Source of the DNA: Streptococcus ferus DSM 20646
GTDB lineage: Bacteria > Bacillota > Bacilli > Lactobacillales > Streptococcaceae
Reading direction: 5' to 3'
DNA: 64,000 nt
NCBI RefSeq assembly: GCF_000372425.1
Contig: NZ_AQVD01000001.1
Location: forward strand, 186,001-250,000
Of the stretch, positions 46,768 through 54,990 are shown piece after piece. How positions within the stretch are numbered: position 1 is the first letter of the stretch; each line of letters starts with the position of its first letter. The notes under the pieces are model-generated. The model was given only the letters and a program-made list of their open reading frames with translations, was not told the DNA's origin and did not search any database. The translations under genes were made by a program, and so were the position numbers.

Positions 46768-47400
46768 ATGTCTATTGAAATTCGCAAGGAAAGGCCAGCT
46801 GAATACCATGCTGTTGAAAATCTGGTGCGGGAGGCTTTTTGGAATGTTTATCGGCCAGGGTGTTCAGAACACCTGATTCTGCACCAGTTGCGCCAGCACC
46901 CCAATTATCTGGAAGACCTGTCCAGGATTCTCTTGGTGGACGGTCAAATTGTGGGGCACATCCTCTTTAGCAAGGCCCAGCTTCGCCATGAAAAAACGGG
47001 AGAAGTCAAAGAAATTGCCATTTTTGGCCCCTTTGCCATTCGCCCAGATTTTCAAAAACAGGGTCTGGGAGAAGTTTTGGCAAAAACAGCCATTGACCAA
47101 GCCAGAGAAGCGGGGATTTCCCATTTGGTCATCTTTGGCAATCCTGCCTACTATCCAAAATATGGTTTTGTCACAGCCAGTCAACTGGGCATTTATCTAG
47201 AAAATCAGGATAAGGAAGAGGTTCTGGACTTTGTCCTGGCCTTAGACCTGCAGGGAGATGGCTCTATCTCACTGGAAAATGGCCCTTGGCTTTATACGGA
47301 TCCCGATGGCTACCAAGTGGATGAAGCGGTCCTCGAAGCATTTGACAAAAACTTTCCGCCCAAGCAAAAAGAAAAGCGGCCAGGGCAGTTAGAAGATTAA
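46768..47400 (+). CDS. GNAT family acetyltransferase (YhbS-like)
   Basis: 210 residues. IAIFGPFAIRPDFQKQGLGE near residue 90 is the acetyl-CoA site (Q-K-Q-G-L-G), followed by VIFGNPAYYPKYGF, typical of the YhbS-like group. The last 60 residues form an extra domain common in that group. Ribosome site AAAAGGAG before ATG 46768; 29 bases after the AlkC gene with no terminator, so it is the fourth gene of the TetR operon. Substrate unknown. Confidence 0.85.
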   Translation: MSIEIRKERPAEYHAVENLVREAFWNVYRPGCSEHLILHQLRQHPNYLEDLSRILLVDGQIVGHILFSKAQLRHEKTGEVKEIAIFGPFAIRPDFQKQGLGEVLAKTAIDQAREAGISHLVIFGNPAYYPKYGFVTASQLGIYLENQDKEEVLDFVLALDLQGDGSISLENGPWLYTDPDGYQVDEAVLEAFDKNFPPKQKEKRPGQLED

Positions 47401-47509
47401 ACTTTAATAGGGTGAGGTCGCTAATCATTGATATGACAGAATTGCTAGGTATGCAGCCAGTCGATCTTGCTGTAAAGAGATTCCGAAGATGCTTTAATTC
47501 CCTTTGCCC

Positions 47510-47538
47510 TTGCTTTGTCTTATTGGTCATATTATAAT
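47510..47538 (+). promoter_or_regulatory. Promoter of a membrane-protein gene
   Basis: TTGCTT (47510-47515), 17 bases, TATAAT (47533-47538). The 110 bases before it (47401-47509) contain nothing that I can name. Confidence 0.7.
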
Positions 47539-47574
47539 AGATGAGAAATCAATGAGTTGGAGTATGAGATACAA

Positions 47575-48093
47575 ATGATGAAAATGATAAAAGCTTTTCC
47601 TCTTATTCTGGTGGCTGTAGCAGTGGTTTACTTTTCCATTTATATTTGTATTGATAATGGGGCTTGGGCCTATATTGCGGCACGCTTTTTCGGTTTTGAG
47701 GAGAAATACGCCAGTAATGTCGAGTGGATTGCCATTGCGATACAGTCGCTCTTTTTTACCTCGGATTGGTTCTATGCTCGTATCAGGGCTTTTCTCAATC
47801 GCCGTCTGCAAAAATCAAAAGGGCTGAACCATCAAATTTATCTAGGCTATAAAGCAGGGATTGAATGTCTGATGGCTCTGCCCAAACGGACGATTTTATT
47901 TGGGTTTTATCTAGTGCTAATTGTGGGGGAAAGTCTAGGTTTAGTAGAAAACGCTAAAGATTACACGGCGGTTATTGTTTTTATCATCGCTATTGATCGG
48001 GTGACAAAAATATGGCCAGAAGAAAAGGAGCGCCTCAAAGCATTTAGTCACAAGGTCGCTAAACGTATTAAAAGTGGGAGTGCTAAGCCTTAA
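47575..48093 (+). CDS. Membrane protein of unknown function
   Basis: About 172 residues, no family recognised. Three hydrophobic stretches are visible: near residues 5-25 (FPLILVAVAVVYFSIYIC), 105-122 (TILFGFYLVLIVGESLG) and 128-140. A charged stretch (RIRAFLNRRLQKSK) follows the first half, and the C-terminus is basic. Start uncertain: ATG 47575 is preceded by TTGGAG at 12 bases; a TTG at 47557 and ATG at 47578 are alternatives. Own promoter. No link to its neighbours is evident. Confidence 0.6.
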   Translation: MMKMIKAFPLILVAVAVVYFSIYICIDNGAWAYIAARFFGFEEKYASNVEWIAIAIQSLFFTSDWFYARIRAFLNRRLQKSKGLNHQIYLGYKAGIECLMALPKRTILFGFYLVLIVGESLGLVENAKDYTAVIVFIIAIDRVTKIWPEEKERLKAFSHKVAKRIKSGSAKP

Positions 48094-48300
48094 GAAGGTC
48101 TACTGGCCGTACTTGTGCTGAGAGGTATCAGCTAGACTTTATTTGTCAGGTTCTACGATGAGATACCATTTCATAGTGACATCATAAGGTTTTTAAGGAC
48201 AGTCTTTAATGATTGAGCAATCCTTGGACGTGTGGGCGAGGCACCGCTGATGAGAGAGGGAATTGGAGATTGACAAGGAGTCGTAAGCATCATAGAAACA
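48094..48300. other. Intergenic stretch without recognisable content
   Basis: About 200 bases between the membrane-protein gene and the next terminator. I see no supported open frame, RNA gene or repeat in either strand. Confidence 0.5.
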
Positions 48301-48327
48301 GGAGAAGCCATAAGCTTCTCTTTTTTT
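48301..48327 (+). terminator. Terminator upstream of the second TetR operon
   Basis: GAGAAGC / GCTTCTC with loop CATAA and seven T residues. It isolates the operon from upstream transcription. Confidence 0.9.
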
Positions 48328-48338
48328 GAGCAGGCAGC

Positions 48339-48367
48339 TTGACATTATAGACCACTCGGTCTATAAT
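48339..48367 (+). promoter_or_regulatory. Consensus promoter with embedded TetR operator
   Basis: TTGACA (48339-48344), 17 bases, TATAAT (48362-48367): exact consensus. Between and across the boxes lies a perfect inverted repeat, 10-base arms ATTATAGACC / GGTCTATAAT around ACTC (48344-48367). A protein bound here would exclude RNA polymerase. The core TAGACC/GGTCTA resembles known TetR-family operators. Confidence 0.9.
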
Positions 48368-48392
48368 TGTAAAAAAGCTTAGGAGAAGTAGG

Positions 48393-49001
48393 ATGAAAAA
48401 AGAGTTAAAGACCAAGTTAACTCAGGAACGGATCATTGATGCGGCCTTAATTGAATTTTCCCAAAAAGGCTACAAGGCCTTTGGGATCAATGAGCTCTGT
48501 AAAAATCACAAGATTTCAAAAGGGGTTCTCTATCACAATTTTGCTGGGAAGACAGAACTCTATCTGGCCTGCGTTAGAGAGAGTTTCCACAAGGCTGTGT
48601 CTATGATTCGCGGAGAGTCGGGGGAAGTGCCTAGTCTGGCAGACTATGTGGAGCGGCGTCATCGCTTTTCCAAGGATTTTCCTCACCATAGCCATATTTT
48701 TTTTGAAGCTTGGTTGATGACTCCAGCAGAAATTGCCGAGGAAGTGGCAAAGGAAAAGGCTGTTTTTGAGGACTTGAATCGCCAGGTTTCAGAAAAATTA
48801 TTGGCGGAGTCCACTCTTAAAGATCATATCAGTCAAGAACAGGCCCTGGACTATTTGAGCTTTATCCAGCAGCTTTTTCGGAGTTATTACTTGGCAGTCA
48901 ACGGGTCTCAAGGAACTGGCAGTTTGGCCAGCCAATATGAAAATGACCTCCAAAAGGTCCTCCATCTCATGATCTATGGCATCTTTAAAGATGGCGACTA
49001 A
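48393..49001 (+). CDS. TetR/AcrR family regulator, first gene of a membrane operon
   Basis: 202 residues. Helix-turn-helix at about 14-58: ALIEFSQKGYKAFGINELCK, then HKISKGVLYHNFAGKTELY. The C-terminal ligand-binding domain is larger than in the TetR at 45409. It lies directly behind a promoter carrying a perfect palindrome, so negative autoregulation is the likeliest arrangement. Ligand unknown. Ribosome site TTAGGAGAAG ahead of ATG 48393. Confidence 0.9.
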   Translation: MKKELKTKLTQERIIDAALIEFSQKGYKAFGINELCKNHKISKGVLYHNFAGKTELYLACVRESFHKAVSMIRGESGEVPSLADYVERRHRFSKDFPHHSHIFFEAWLMTPAEIAEEVAKEKAVFEDLNRQVSEKLLAESTLKDHISQEQALDYLSFIQQLFRSYYLAVNGSQGTGSLASQYENDLQKVLHLMIYGIFKDGD

Positions 49002-49095
49002 TGAAAGGAATGATTCATGATTAGAAGTCCAGTTTGAGGCCTGACCTCGAAACCAACACAAATATAAATAAATAATAAATATTAGGAGAGTTATT

Positions 49096-49614
49096 ATGTC
49101 TAAAAAATTATCATGGTTGTCTATCTTAGCAGGTGTTCTGTCCATTCTTGCAGGTTTTTATCTGATGGCCAATCCAGCCCTCAGCCTTCTGTCCTTTGCC
49201 TTCTTGTTTGCCCTTATCTTCTTGGTGAACGGGATTTCTGAAATTATTAAATACTTCTCAGCAGACGAGAAAAGAGGCTGGGATCTTTTCAACGGTGTTA
49301 TGACTGTATTGCTGTCTTTCTGGCTCTTTTCAGGAAGTTTCCTTGAAAAAGTCACTTTCATCCCATTCATCTTTGCTTTCTGGGCTCTCTTTACAGGTAT
49401 TTCAAAAACCATTATGAGTTTTCAAGTGAAAAAAGTGGATAAGAAGTTGGGGAATACTCTTCTTTGGACAGGTATTCTGGGTATTATCGCAGGGATCATC
49501 ATGATGGGCCACCCACTCATGACAGGTATCTTTGTGACCTATACCATAGCCTTTGTCTTTATCTATCAAGGTATTGTGAGTATCATTCTCTATTTCAAAT
49601 CTAAAAAAGCATAA
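49096..49614 (+). CDS. HdeD/DUF308 family membrane protein
   Basis: 172 residues, six hydrophobic helices in three pairs, each with the DUF308 pattern (ILAGVLSILAGFYLMANP, LFNGVMTVLLSFWLFSG, ILGIIAGIIMMGHPLMTG). HdeD of enteric bacteria is tied to acid resistance at high cell density; a like role in an oral acid producer is an inference. Second gene of the TetR operon; the 94-base gap from tetR has a small hairpin but no promoter or terminator that I can support. AGGAGAG before ATG 49096. Confidence 0.87.
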   Translation: MSKKLSWLSILAGVLSILAGFYLMANPALSLLSFAFLFALIFLVNGISEIIKYFSADEKRGWDLFNGVMTVLLSFWLFSGSFLEKVTFIPFIFAFWALFTGISKTIMSFQVKKVDKKLGNTLLWTGILGIIAGIIMMGHPLMTGIFVTYTIAFVFIYQGIVSIILYFKSKKA

Positions 49615-49632
49615 GTTAGAAAGGGTTTCAAT

Positions 49633-51150
49633 ATGGAGAAGCTGAAAAATATCCTCTTTAACAAGGTGACCATCGGGGCCATTTTACTCTTGGTGCAACT
49701 GGCCTGGCTCCTGCTCTTTTTCTACCAATTAAGCAGCTATTCCACGGTGATTACAGCTATTTTTGGGCTTGTCAGTGTCCTGATGATGTTGGTTATTGTC
49801 AGCTCCAAGGATAATCCGGTCTACAAGATTGGCTGGCTCATCCTGATTGGCCTTATGCCCATGTTTGGAACCTTTCTTTACTTAATCTCTGCCAACAAGC
49901 AACCAGCTAAGAAGCTGAGAAAGGCCATTCAAGCGTCGGAAGCCCACATTGAGCAGCAGCTAGAGCAAACTAACTATTCTTCCCAAGATGTCCCAATTGC
50001 AGACGAGGTCAAAGGGATTTCGGACTACATTGCCAGTCAGGGAACCTATGCCCGCCATGGCAATACGGATGTGACCTATTTTAAACTGGGTGAGGACATG
50101 TATGCTTCCATGCTCAAGGATATGGAGCAGGCCCAGTCCTTTATCTTCTTTGAATACTTCATTGTCGGCCAAGGGCAGATGTGGGATGGGATGAAGGAAA
50201 TTCTGATCCGCAAGGCTCAGGAAGGTCTGGATGTCCGTGTCATGTATGATGATTTGGGTTCTCTGATGGTCTTGCCAAAGGGCTTCAAGTCCGAGCTGGA
50301 AAGTCAGGGCGTCAAGGTGGTAACCTTTAATCCGATGGTCCCTTATCTAGCCTTGGGGATGAACAATCGCGACCATCGCAAGATCTTAGTCATTGATGGC
50401 GATGTGGCCTACAACGGTGGCATCAATATCGCGGATGAATACATCAATGTGGACAGCAAATTGGGCCACTGGAAGGATACCGGTCTGCGCTTGGAAGGGG
50501 ATGGGGTTGCCAATCTGACCCTCATCTTCCTCTCGGTTTGGGATGCCTGCCGCAAGGAGCAGACCCATGTTGCGGCCTATCTGCCTAAGAAGTCCGTAAG
50601 GGCCAAGGGTTATGTCCAGCCATTCTCCGATTCGCCTCTGGATGAGGAGCTGATTTCTGAGAACCTCTATATGGATATCCTCTGGAATGCCAAGGACTAT
50701 GTTTACATCTTTACCCCTTATCTGATTATCGACCATGAAATGACACTGGCTTTGACCATGGCGGCCAAAAGAGGGGTAGATGTCCGCATCGTAGTACCGA
50801 AGATTCCAGATAAGAAGGCTGTCTATACCCTGACCGAATCCTATTTCCGTCCGCTTCTGGAAGCAGGCGTTCGCTTGTATCGCTATACGCCAGGCTTTAT
50901 CCATGCCAAGAGCTATCTGGCAGATGATAAGGTTGGTGTGGTTGGGACTATCAACATGGACTACCGCAGTCTCTACCTGCACTTTGAATGCGGCACCTTC
51001 CTCTATGAAGTGGATGCGCTCAAGGACTTGAAACAGGACTATCTCGAAACCTTTGCGGTCAGTGAAGAAGTGCAGTTGAAGGATCTGGGAGAAGGACTGC
51101 TGAAACGGACAGGTCAGGCTGTTCTAAGAGTCTTGAGTCCGCTCTTTTAG
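49633..51150 (+). CDS. cls: Cardiolipin synthase
   Basis: Phospholipase-D superfamily enzyme that joins two phosphatidylglycerols into cardiolipin. 505 residues, full length. Two N-terminal membrane helices (about 10-30 and 38-60), then two HKD catalytic motifs: NNRDHRKILVIDGDVAYNGG (near 250) and FIHAKSYLADDKVGVVGT (near 425). Both are intact. Third gene of the TetR operon, 18 bases after the DUF308 gene. Cardiolipin content alters membrane curvature and permeability, consistent with the channel genes downstream. Confidence 0.94.
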   Translation: MEKLKNILFNKVTIGAILLLVQLAWLLLFFYQLSSYSTVITAIFGLVSVLMMLVIVSSKDNPVYKIGWLILIGLMPMFGTFLYLISANKQPAKKLRKAIQASEAHIEQQLEQTNYSSQDVPIADEVKGISDYIASQGTYARHGNTDVTYFKLGEDMYASMLKDMEQAQSFIFFEYFIVGQGQMWDGMKEILIRKAQEGLDVRVMYDDLGSLMVLPKGFKSELESQGVKVVTFNPMVPYLALGMNNRDHRKILVIDGDVAYNGGINIADEYINVDSKLGHWKDTGLRLEGDGVANLTLIFLSVWDACRKEQTHVAAYLPKKSVRAKGYVQPFSDSPLDEELISENLYMDILWNAKDYVYIFTPYLIIDHEMTLALTMAAKRGVDVRIVVPKIPDKKAVYTLTESYFRPLLEAGVRLYRYTPGFIHAKSYLADDKVGVVGTINMDYRSLYLHFECGTFLYEVDALKDLKQDYLETFAVSEEVQLKDLGEGLLKRTGQAVLRVLSPLF

Positions 51151-51161
51151 GAGGAAATACC

Positions 51162-51515
51162 ATGAAAGCGAACCTTAGAAAAAAGAAACCCCTGCAGGTC
51201 TTGTGGCACATTGTCAAGGTAACCCATTTTTCCAAGTTTATCCTGTCCTTTGTCTGTTATCTCTTTCCGGCAGCCCTGATCTTGTTGTTTACTGAGCCTG
51301 CCATCAAGACCTTCGGAGATAGTATTTGGTATTCTTTTGTAACCTCGACCACTACGGGCTATGGGGATATTGTGGTGACAACAGCCATCGGCAGGATTGT
51401 CAGTGTTACCCTGTCTCTCTATGGCCTCCTCTTTTTCGGCTGTCTGTCAGGGATTGTGGTGACCTACTATATGGAAATGAACAAGCTCTTACCTCAGGAG
51501 GAGGACCAAAAGTAA
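51162..51515 (+). CDS. Two-helix potassium channel
   Basis: 117 residues: basic N-terminus, outer helix (about 23-44, KFILSFVCYLFPAALILLF), pore helix with selectivity filter TTTTGYGDIV (near 66-74), and inner helix (about 80-105). This is the minimal TM-pore-TM plan (KcsA type), with no RCK or voltage-sensor domain. It would form a tetramer in the membrane and let K+ pass. Ribosome site TAGGAGGAAA before ATG 51162. The stop codon overlaps the next start (TAATG). Confidence 0.9.
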   Translation: MKANLRKKKPLQVLWHIVKVTHFSKFILSFVCYLFPAALILLFTEPAIKTFGDSIWYSFVTSTTTGYGDIVVTTAIGRIVSVTLSLYGLLFFGCLSGIVVTYYMEMNKLLPQEEDQK

Positions 51516-52717
51516 TGAAGAAACAAAATCTTAGGATCCTGCTTTCGGGCTTCTGCTTGAGCAGTCTGATTGCCCTAGTTGCCTTTTTCTTTCTGATGGC
51601 TGAAAAATTTGGCAGCCATCTGTTATGGGAAAGCTGGGGGCATTCGGTGCCCTTTCCCAACCTTTATAAAGGTCTCTTGCTCTTAATTGGCGGCCTCTTT
51701 GTCTTTGCACTTAAGAAAAAGTGGGGGAGTCTGCCTAGAACCAGCCATGAGCTGATGGAGGAGCTGAAAGAGCAGCAGACGGTCAACTACCGCCATACTT
51801 GGCGCAGCCTAGTCTTGGCCCTGCTTATCCTTGTTTTGGGAGCAGGAGTTGGGCCAGAGGCTCCCTTGCTGGGTGCAGTCATTGCCTACTCCATCTGGCA
51901 GGCGGACAAACTCCGTTATCTGGAAGCTAATAGAGAGCAGCTGAAGCAACTGTCCCTCAAAGATAGGTTAGTCAGGTTTTTCCATCCCAGTCAATACCTG
52001 CTGACCTATACAGCCAGTCAGAAGGGAACGGATAAGAAGCGCTTGTTCTTCATTGTCAACGGGTTGATTATTTTTGTCCTGCTGATGCGAATGACAGAGC
52101 AACCTTCTTTTATCACCAAACTAGGTGATAGCCAGTGGCAGATGGCGGAATTGGTTCTGATTTTGCCCCTCATGCTCTATGGCTTCCTCTTTGGTAGAGT
52201 CTATCATTGGCTGATGAAAAAAATTAAAGGAAGCTTGAAGCAATTGCCCTTGCCTCTGATTGGGAAAATCATGATAGGGGCAGTTGCAATCTTTGGAGTA
52301 GCTGTTTTTGCTCCCTCCTTGCTCTTTTCAGGACAGCATGCCATGCACTCAGTTGTGGAGATGGGTCTGGAGCTGCCGGTCTTGGCTTTACTTGGACTGT
52401 CCCTCCTCAAACTGATTTTCTTAGAAATCTGTCTGGAAACAGGTTGGACTGGTGGGGATATTTTTCCTATCACCTTTGCCAGTATCCTGCAGGGCTTTGC
52501 CTTTGCCCAGTTCCTGCCGGGCTATGATCCCCTCTTTGTCGTTCTGGTTGTCAGTCTTTCCTTGGCGGTCACCTTGCTGCAGAAGGAGTGGTTGGCAGGT
52601 ATCTTTATCTCCCTCTTTTTTCCAATCAAACTCTGGCCTATTGCTCTCCTCCTCATCTTCATTTTACGGTGGATAGGTACAAAAGTGAAAGTAGGAGAAG
52701 CCCATGCAGAAAATTAA
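51515..52717 (+). CDS. ClC-family chloride channel/transporter
   Basis: 400 residues, about ten hydrophobic helices. ClC signature GPEAPLLGAVIAYS (near residue 110, the GxEGP region reading GPEAP) and the C-terminal TGWTGGDIFPITFA (near 310). The first signature replaces the usual Gly-Pro with Ala-Pro, a variation from the common anion-binding loop. Whether it is a channel or a Cl-/H+ exchanger cannot be told. Start ATG 51515 shares bases with the K+ channel stop; the ribosome site AGGAGGAGG is inside that gene. Confidence 0.82.
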   Translation: MKKQNLRILLSGFCLSSLIALVAFFFLMAEKFGSHLLWESWGHSVPFPNLYKGLLLLIGGLFVFALKKKWGSLPRTSHELMEELKEQQTVNYRHTWRSLVLALLILVLGAGVGPEAPLLGAVIAYSIWQADKLRYLEANREQLKQLSLKDRLVRFFHPSQYLLTYTASQKGTDKKRLFFIVNGLIIFVLLMRMTEQPSFITKLGDSQWQMAELVLILPLMLYGFLFGRVYHWLMKKIKGSLKQLPLPLIGKIMIGAVAIFGVAVFAPSLLFSGQHAMHSVVEMGLELPVLALLGLSLLKLIFLEICLETGWTGGDIFPITFASILQGFAFAQFLPGYDPLFVVLVVSLSLAVTLLQKEWLAGIFISLFFPIKLWPIALLLIFILRWIGTKVKVGEAHAEN

Positions 52718-53468
52718 TCAATGGCGACTATTCAATGGTCTCTGGGGTCTGATCGTCGTCTTGTTGCTCTTGCTCCAGCCGGCCATCTATCGGGGAATCA
52801 TCAAAGCCAGCCTAACTCCCTCCATGGCCTATGTGGATGCCCTATTGGCAGGGGAAATAGGCTCCTTTATCAGCCAAAAACTGATTTGGATGGGGATATT
52901 CCTGATTCTTGCCTTTCTGGGCCAGCTCTTCCTGTATTTTTGGGGGAATAAGCAGTTGCTAGGCTTTTTAAAGAGGGAAAGTCAATCTATTGGCTATAAT
53001 CAGTCCTTGAAGCGCCTGACCTGGGCCTATTACGGGTTGATCTGGTTGATGGCTGGGGCTCTATTGGCTGTCATTCTTGTCCTTATCATCCAGGGATGGC
53101 AGATTTACCAGCTATCTGGTGATCTTGGACATTATGATGTTCAAGCAACTGCTGAACAGGTGTTAGATAAGCTGCGGGGTTTTGGTTTACAAAGCCTTGG
53201 GAACATGGAAGCGACCCTGAAAGACTCTTGGACCATTTTGAAGGAAAATGCGCCCCTCTATAAAATGCTAAGAGAGATAGCAACGACTCTGACACAGATC
53301 GAACAGATTATCAGAATATCTTATATGCTTCTGTGCAGTTTAGGAGCTTACCTAGTGTTTGAATCCGGTTATGCTTATTGGCTGGAACGAAGAAAGGGTA
53401 AGAAGACAAAAGTCTTGTTATTAGAAATACGCGTCATAGATAAGAGTGATGAGTCTTCACGTCTCTAG
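52704..53468 (+). CDS. Membrane protein of unknown function, last gene of the TetR operon
   Basis: 254 residues, no family recognised. Helices near 12-30, 58-80 (LIWMGIFLILAFLGQLFLYF), 105-130 (YGLIWLMAGALLAVILVLII) and 205-222; a soluble segment at 130-200 with regular charged heptads may form a coiled coil. Overlaps the ClC gene by 14 bases, so translation is coupled. Its fixed place behind two channels suggests a partner or regulator of ion flow, which is speculation. Confidence 0.7.
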   Translation: MQKINQWRLFNGLWGLIVVLLLLLQPAIYRGIIKASLTPSMAYVDALLAGEIGSFISQKLIWMGIFLILAFLGQLFLYFWGNKQLLGFLKRESQSIGYNQSLKRLTWAYYGLIWLMAGALLAVILVLIIQGWQIYQLSGDLGHYDVQATAEQVLDKLRGFGLQSLGNMEATLKDSWTILKENAPLYKMLREIATTLTQIEQIIRISYMLLCSLGAYLVFESGYAYWLERRKGKKTKVLLLEIRVIDKSDESSRL

Positions 53469-53565
53469 AGACTTGGTAGGATAGGCCCTCTGCTTTGTCA
53501 CTTTTAGTAAAAAATCTGTAAGGCAGCAGTTAAGAGAAAATAATTCCATTCTTACTTTAATAAAT

Positions 53566-53593
53566 AAAAAAACAGCCTCAGGCTGTTTTTTTT
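53566..53593. terminator. Bidirectional terminator after the membrane operon
   Basis: 12-pair stem AAAAAAACAGCC / GGCTGTTTTTTT with loop TCA. Also ends the convergent DUF3042 gene. Confidence 0.92.
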
Positions 53594-53768
53594 ATCTAGC
53601 GACGCGTCTACGAGCTGCTTTTTTCCGATTTTCTTCAATGAAAGCCGCTTTTTTTTCTTCTGGTTCAATGATGGTTTTCTTTACGGCAAAGACAGCTCCG
53701 GCAACGGTTGCTGCAGTTCCCAAGACACCTGTCGCCACACCTTTAGCAAATGAATGTTTTTTAGCCAT
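53592..53768 (-). CDS. DUF3042 family small protein
   Basis: 58 residues. Short N-terminus, one hydrophobic segment (about residues 10-30, GVATGVLGTAATVAGAVFAV), then a highly charged tail ending KKAARRRVAR. This matches DUF3042 proteins of lactic acid bacteria; function unknown. I start at 53768 (MAKKHSFAKG) with AAAGGAGAA ahead; an in-frame ATG at 53801 would add 11 residues and has no ribosome site. Monocistronic, divergent from miaA. Confidence 0.8.
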   Translation of the reverse strand: MAKKHSFAKGVATGVLGTAATVAGAVFAVKKTIIEPEEKKAAFIEENRKKAARRRVAR

Positions 53769-53821
53769 AGTATTCTCCTTTAGATAAATCATATTTGACA
53801 TCTTCTTGTCGTTTTATCTTA

Positions 53822-53830
53822 TGTTATAAT
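53822..53830 (+). promoter_or_regulatory. Extended -10 promoter of miaA
   Basis: TGT-TATAAT at 53822-53830; no -35 box at the right distance (the TTGACA at 53795 is 24 bases away). Predicted start near 53837. Confidence 0.6.
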
Positions 53831-53858
53831 ATATGGTAACGAAAAAACGGTTAAATTT

Positions 53859-53903
53859 CAAGTGAAACTATCACTTGCAGGAAAAAATCAGCCTTTAGGC
53901 TGA
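53859..53903 (+). other. Two hairpins in the miaA leader
   Basis: CAAGTGA / TCACTTG with loop AACTA (53859-53877), and TCAGCC / GGCTGA with loop TTTA (53888-53903). No T run after either, so they are not plain terminators. Possible RNA regulatory or stability element. Confidence 0.5.
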
Positions 53904-53927
53904 ATAAACCAGACGAAAGTTAGGAAA

Positions 53928-54815
53928 ATGGCAGAAAAGATAAAAATTGTGGTGGTGCTTGGGCCGACGGCGGTTGGCAAAACAGCCTTAGGGATTGTAC
54001 TGGCCCAGGCCTTTGGGGGTGAAATTATCAGCGGTGACAGCCAGCAGGTTTATCGCGGACTTGACATTGGCACCGCTAAAGCCAGTAAGGAGGAGCAGGC
54101 ACTGGCTCCTCACCACTTGATTGATGTGAGAGATGTTGATGAGACTTATTCAGCCTTTGATTTTGTCAGAGAGGCCAGTCAGGCGATTGAAAGAATTGCT
54201 GACCGAGGGAAAATCCCTATTATTGTTGGCGGTACAGGCCTGTATCTACAGAGCCTTTTAGAAGGCTATCATCTGGGAGGAGAGGTCGATCAAGAAGAGG
54301 TTCTAGCCTACCGCCAAGAGTTAGAACAACTATCAGACCAAACGCTTGTCGATTTGGTCAAAAGAGAGCGTCTGGAAATTCCAGAAATCAATCGCCGACG
54401 TGCCATTCGTGCTTTAGAATTGAAGCGTTTCAGTTCAGATGCTCAGAATCAGGAACCTCCTTATGATTTCCTGCTGATTGGTCTGAATGATGACCGCGAC
54501 AGCTTATACCATCGGATTAATCATCGTGTAGACGTAATGATGGAAGAAGGGCTTTTAGATGAAGCTAAAAATCTTTTTGACCATCATTTTGAGAGTCAGG
54601 CTAGCAGGGGGATTGGTTACAAGGAGTTTTTCCCCTATTTTGCTGGTCAGGAAGACTTAGACACGGCTATTGCCAAGGTCAAGCAAAATTCTCGCCGATT
54701 TGCCAAGCGCCAGCTCACTTGGTTTAAAAACCGCATGCAGGTCGATTTTTACATGGTGGGAGAAGCAGGATGTGAAGACAGCATCAAAGAGGCTGTCCGT
54801 GACTTTATCCGTTGA
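53928..54815 (+). CDS. miaA: tRNA dimethylallyltransferase MiaA
   Basis: Adds an isopentenyl group to A37 of tRNAs reading codons that start with U. 295 residues. P-loop [11 protein letters not shown] (near residue 12), the [17 protein letters not shown] segment that follows it, and [12 protein letters not shown] (near 100) are all typical. ATG at 53928 after TTAGGAAA. First gene ahead of a terminator and hflX, as in other streptococci. Confidence 0.96.
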   Translation: MAEKIKIVVVLGPTAVGKTALGIVLAQAFGGEIISGDSQQVYRGLDIGTAKASKEEQALAPHHLIDVRDVDETYSAFDFVREASQAIERIADRGKIPIIVGGTGLYLQSLLEGYHLGGEVDQEEVLAYRQELEQLSDQTLVDLVKRERLEIPEINRRRAIRALELKRFSSDAQNQEPPYDFLLIGLNDDRDSLYHRINHRVDVMMEEGLLDEAKNLFDHHFESQASRGIGYKEFFPYFAGQEDLDTAIAKVKQNSRRFAKRQLTWFKNRMQVDFYMVGEAGCEDSIKEAVRDFIR

Positions 54816-54817
54816 CA

Positions 54818-54838
54818 GCGCCATTTCTGGCGTTTTTT
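54818..54838 (+). terminator. Terminator of miaA
   Basis: CGCCA / TGGCG with loop TTTC and six T residues, four bases after the miaA stop. Confidence 0.88.
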
Positions 54839-54990
54839 GTATTTATCCTATTTGTTGCCACAGGTATTGAGGAGCGGACTGTTTGAAAAAGCTTTTCCTC
54901 GGTTATGTAACGTAATGATGACAAAATGACAAACAGGTATCAAAAAATATGTCTTTTCCATTCCTTTTGTCTGATTTTTACCTGTCTCTG

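Noticed and set aside
51326..51514. ClC protein starting inside the K+ channel gene
   Set aside because: The residues are out-of-frame translation of the channel, and AGGAGGAGG precedes ATG 51515.
53795..53830. TTGACA at 53795 as the -35 box of the miaA promoter
   Set aside because: It is 24 bases from the -10 box, too far; the extended -10 can work without it.
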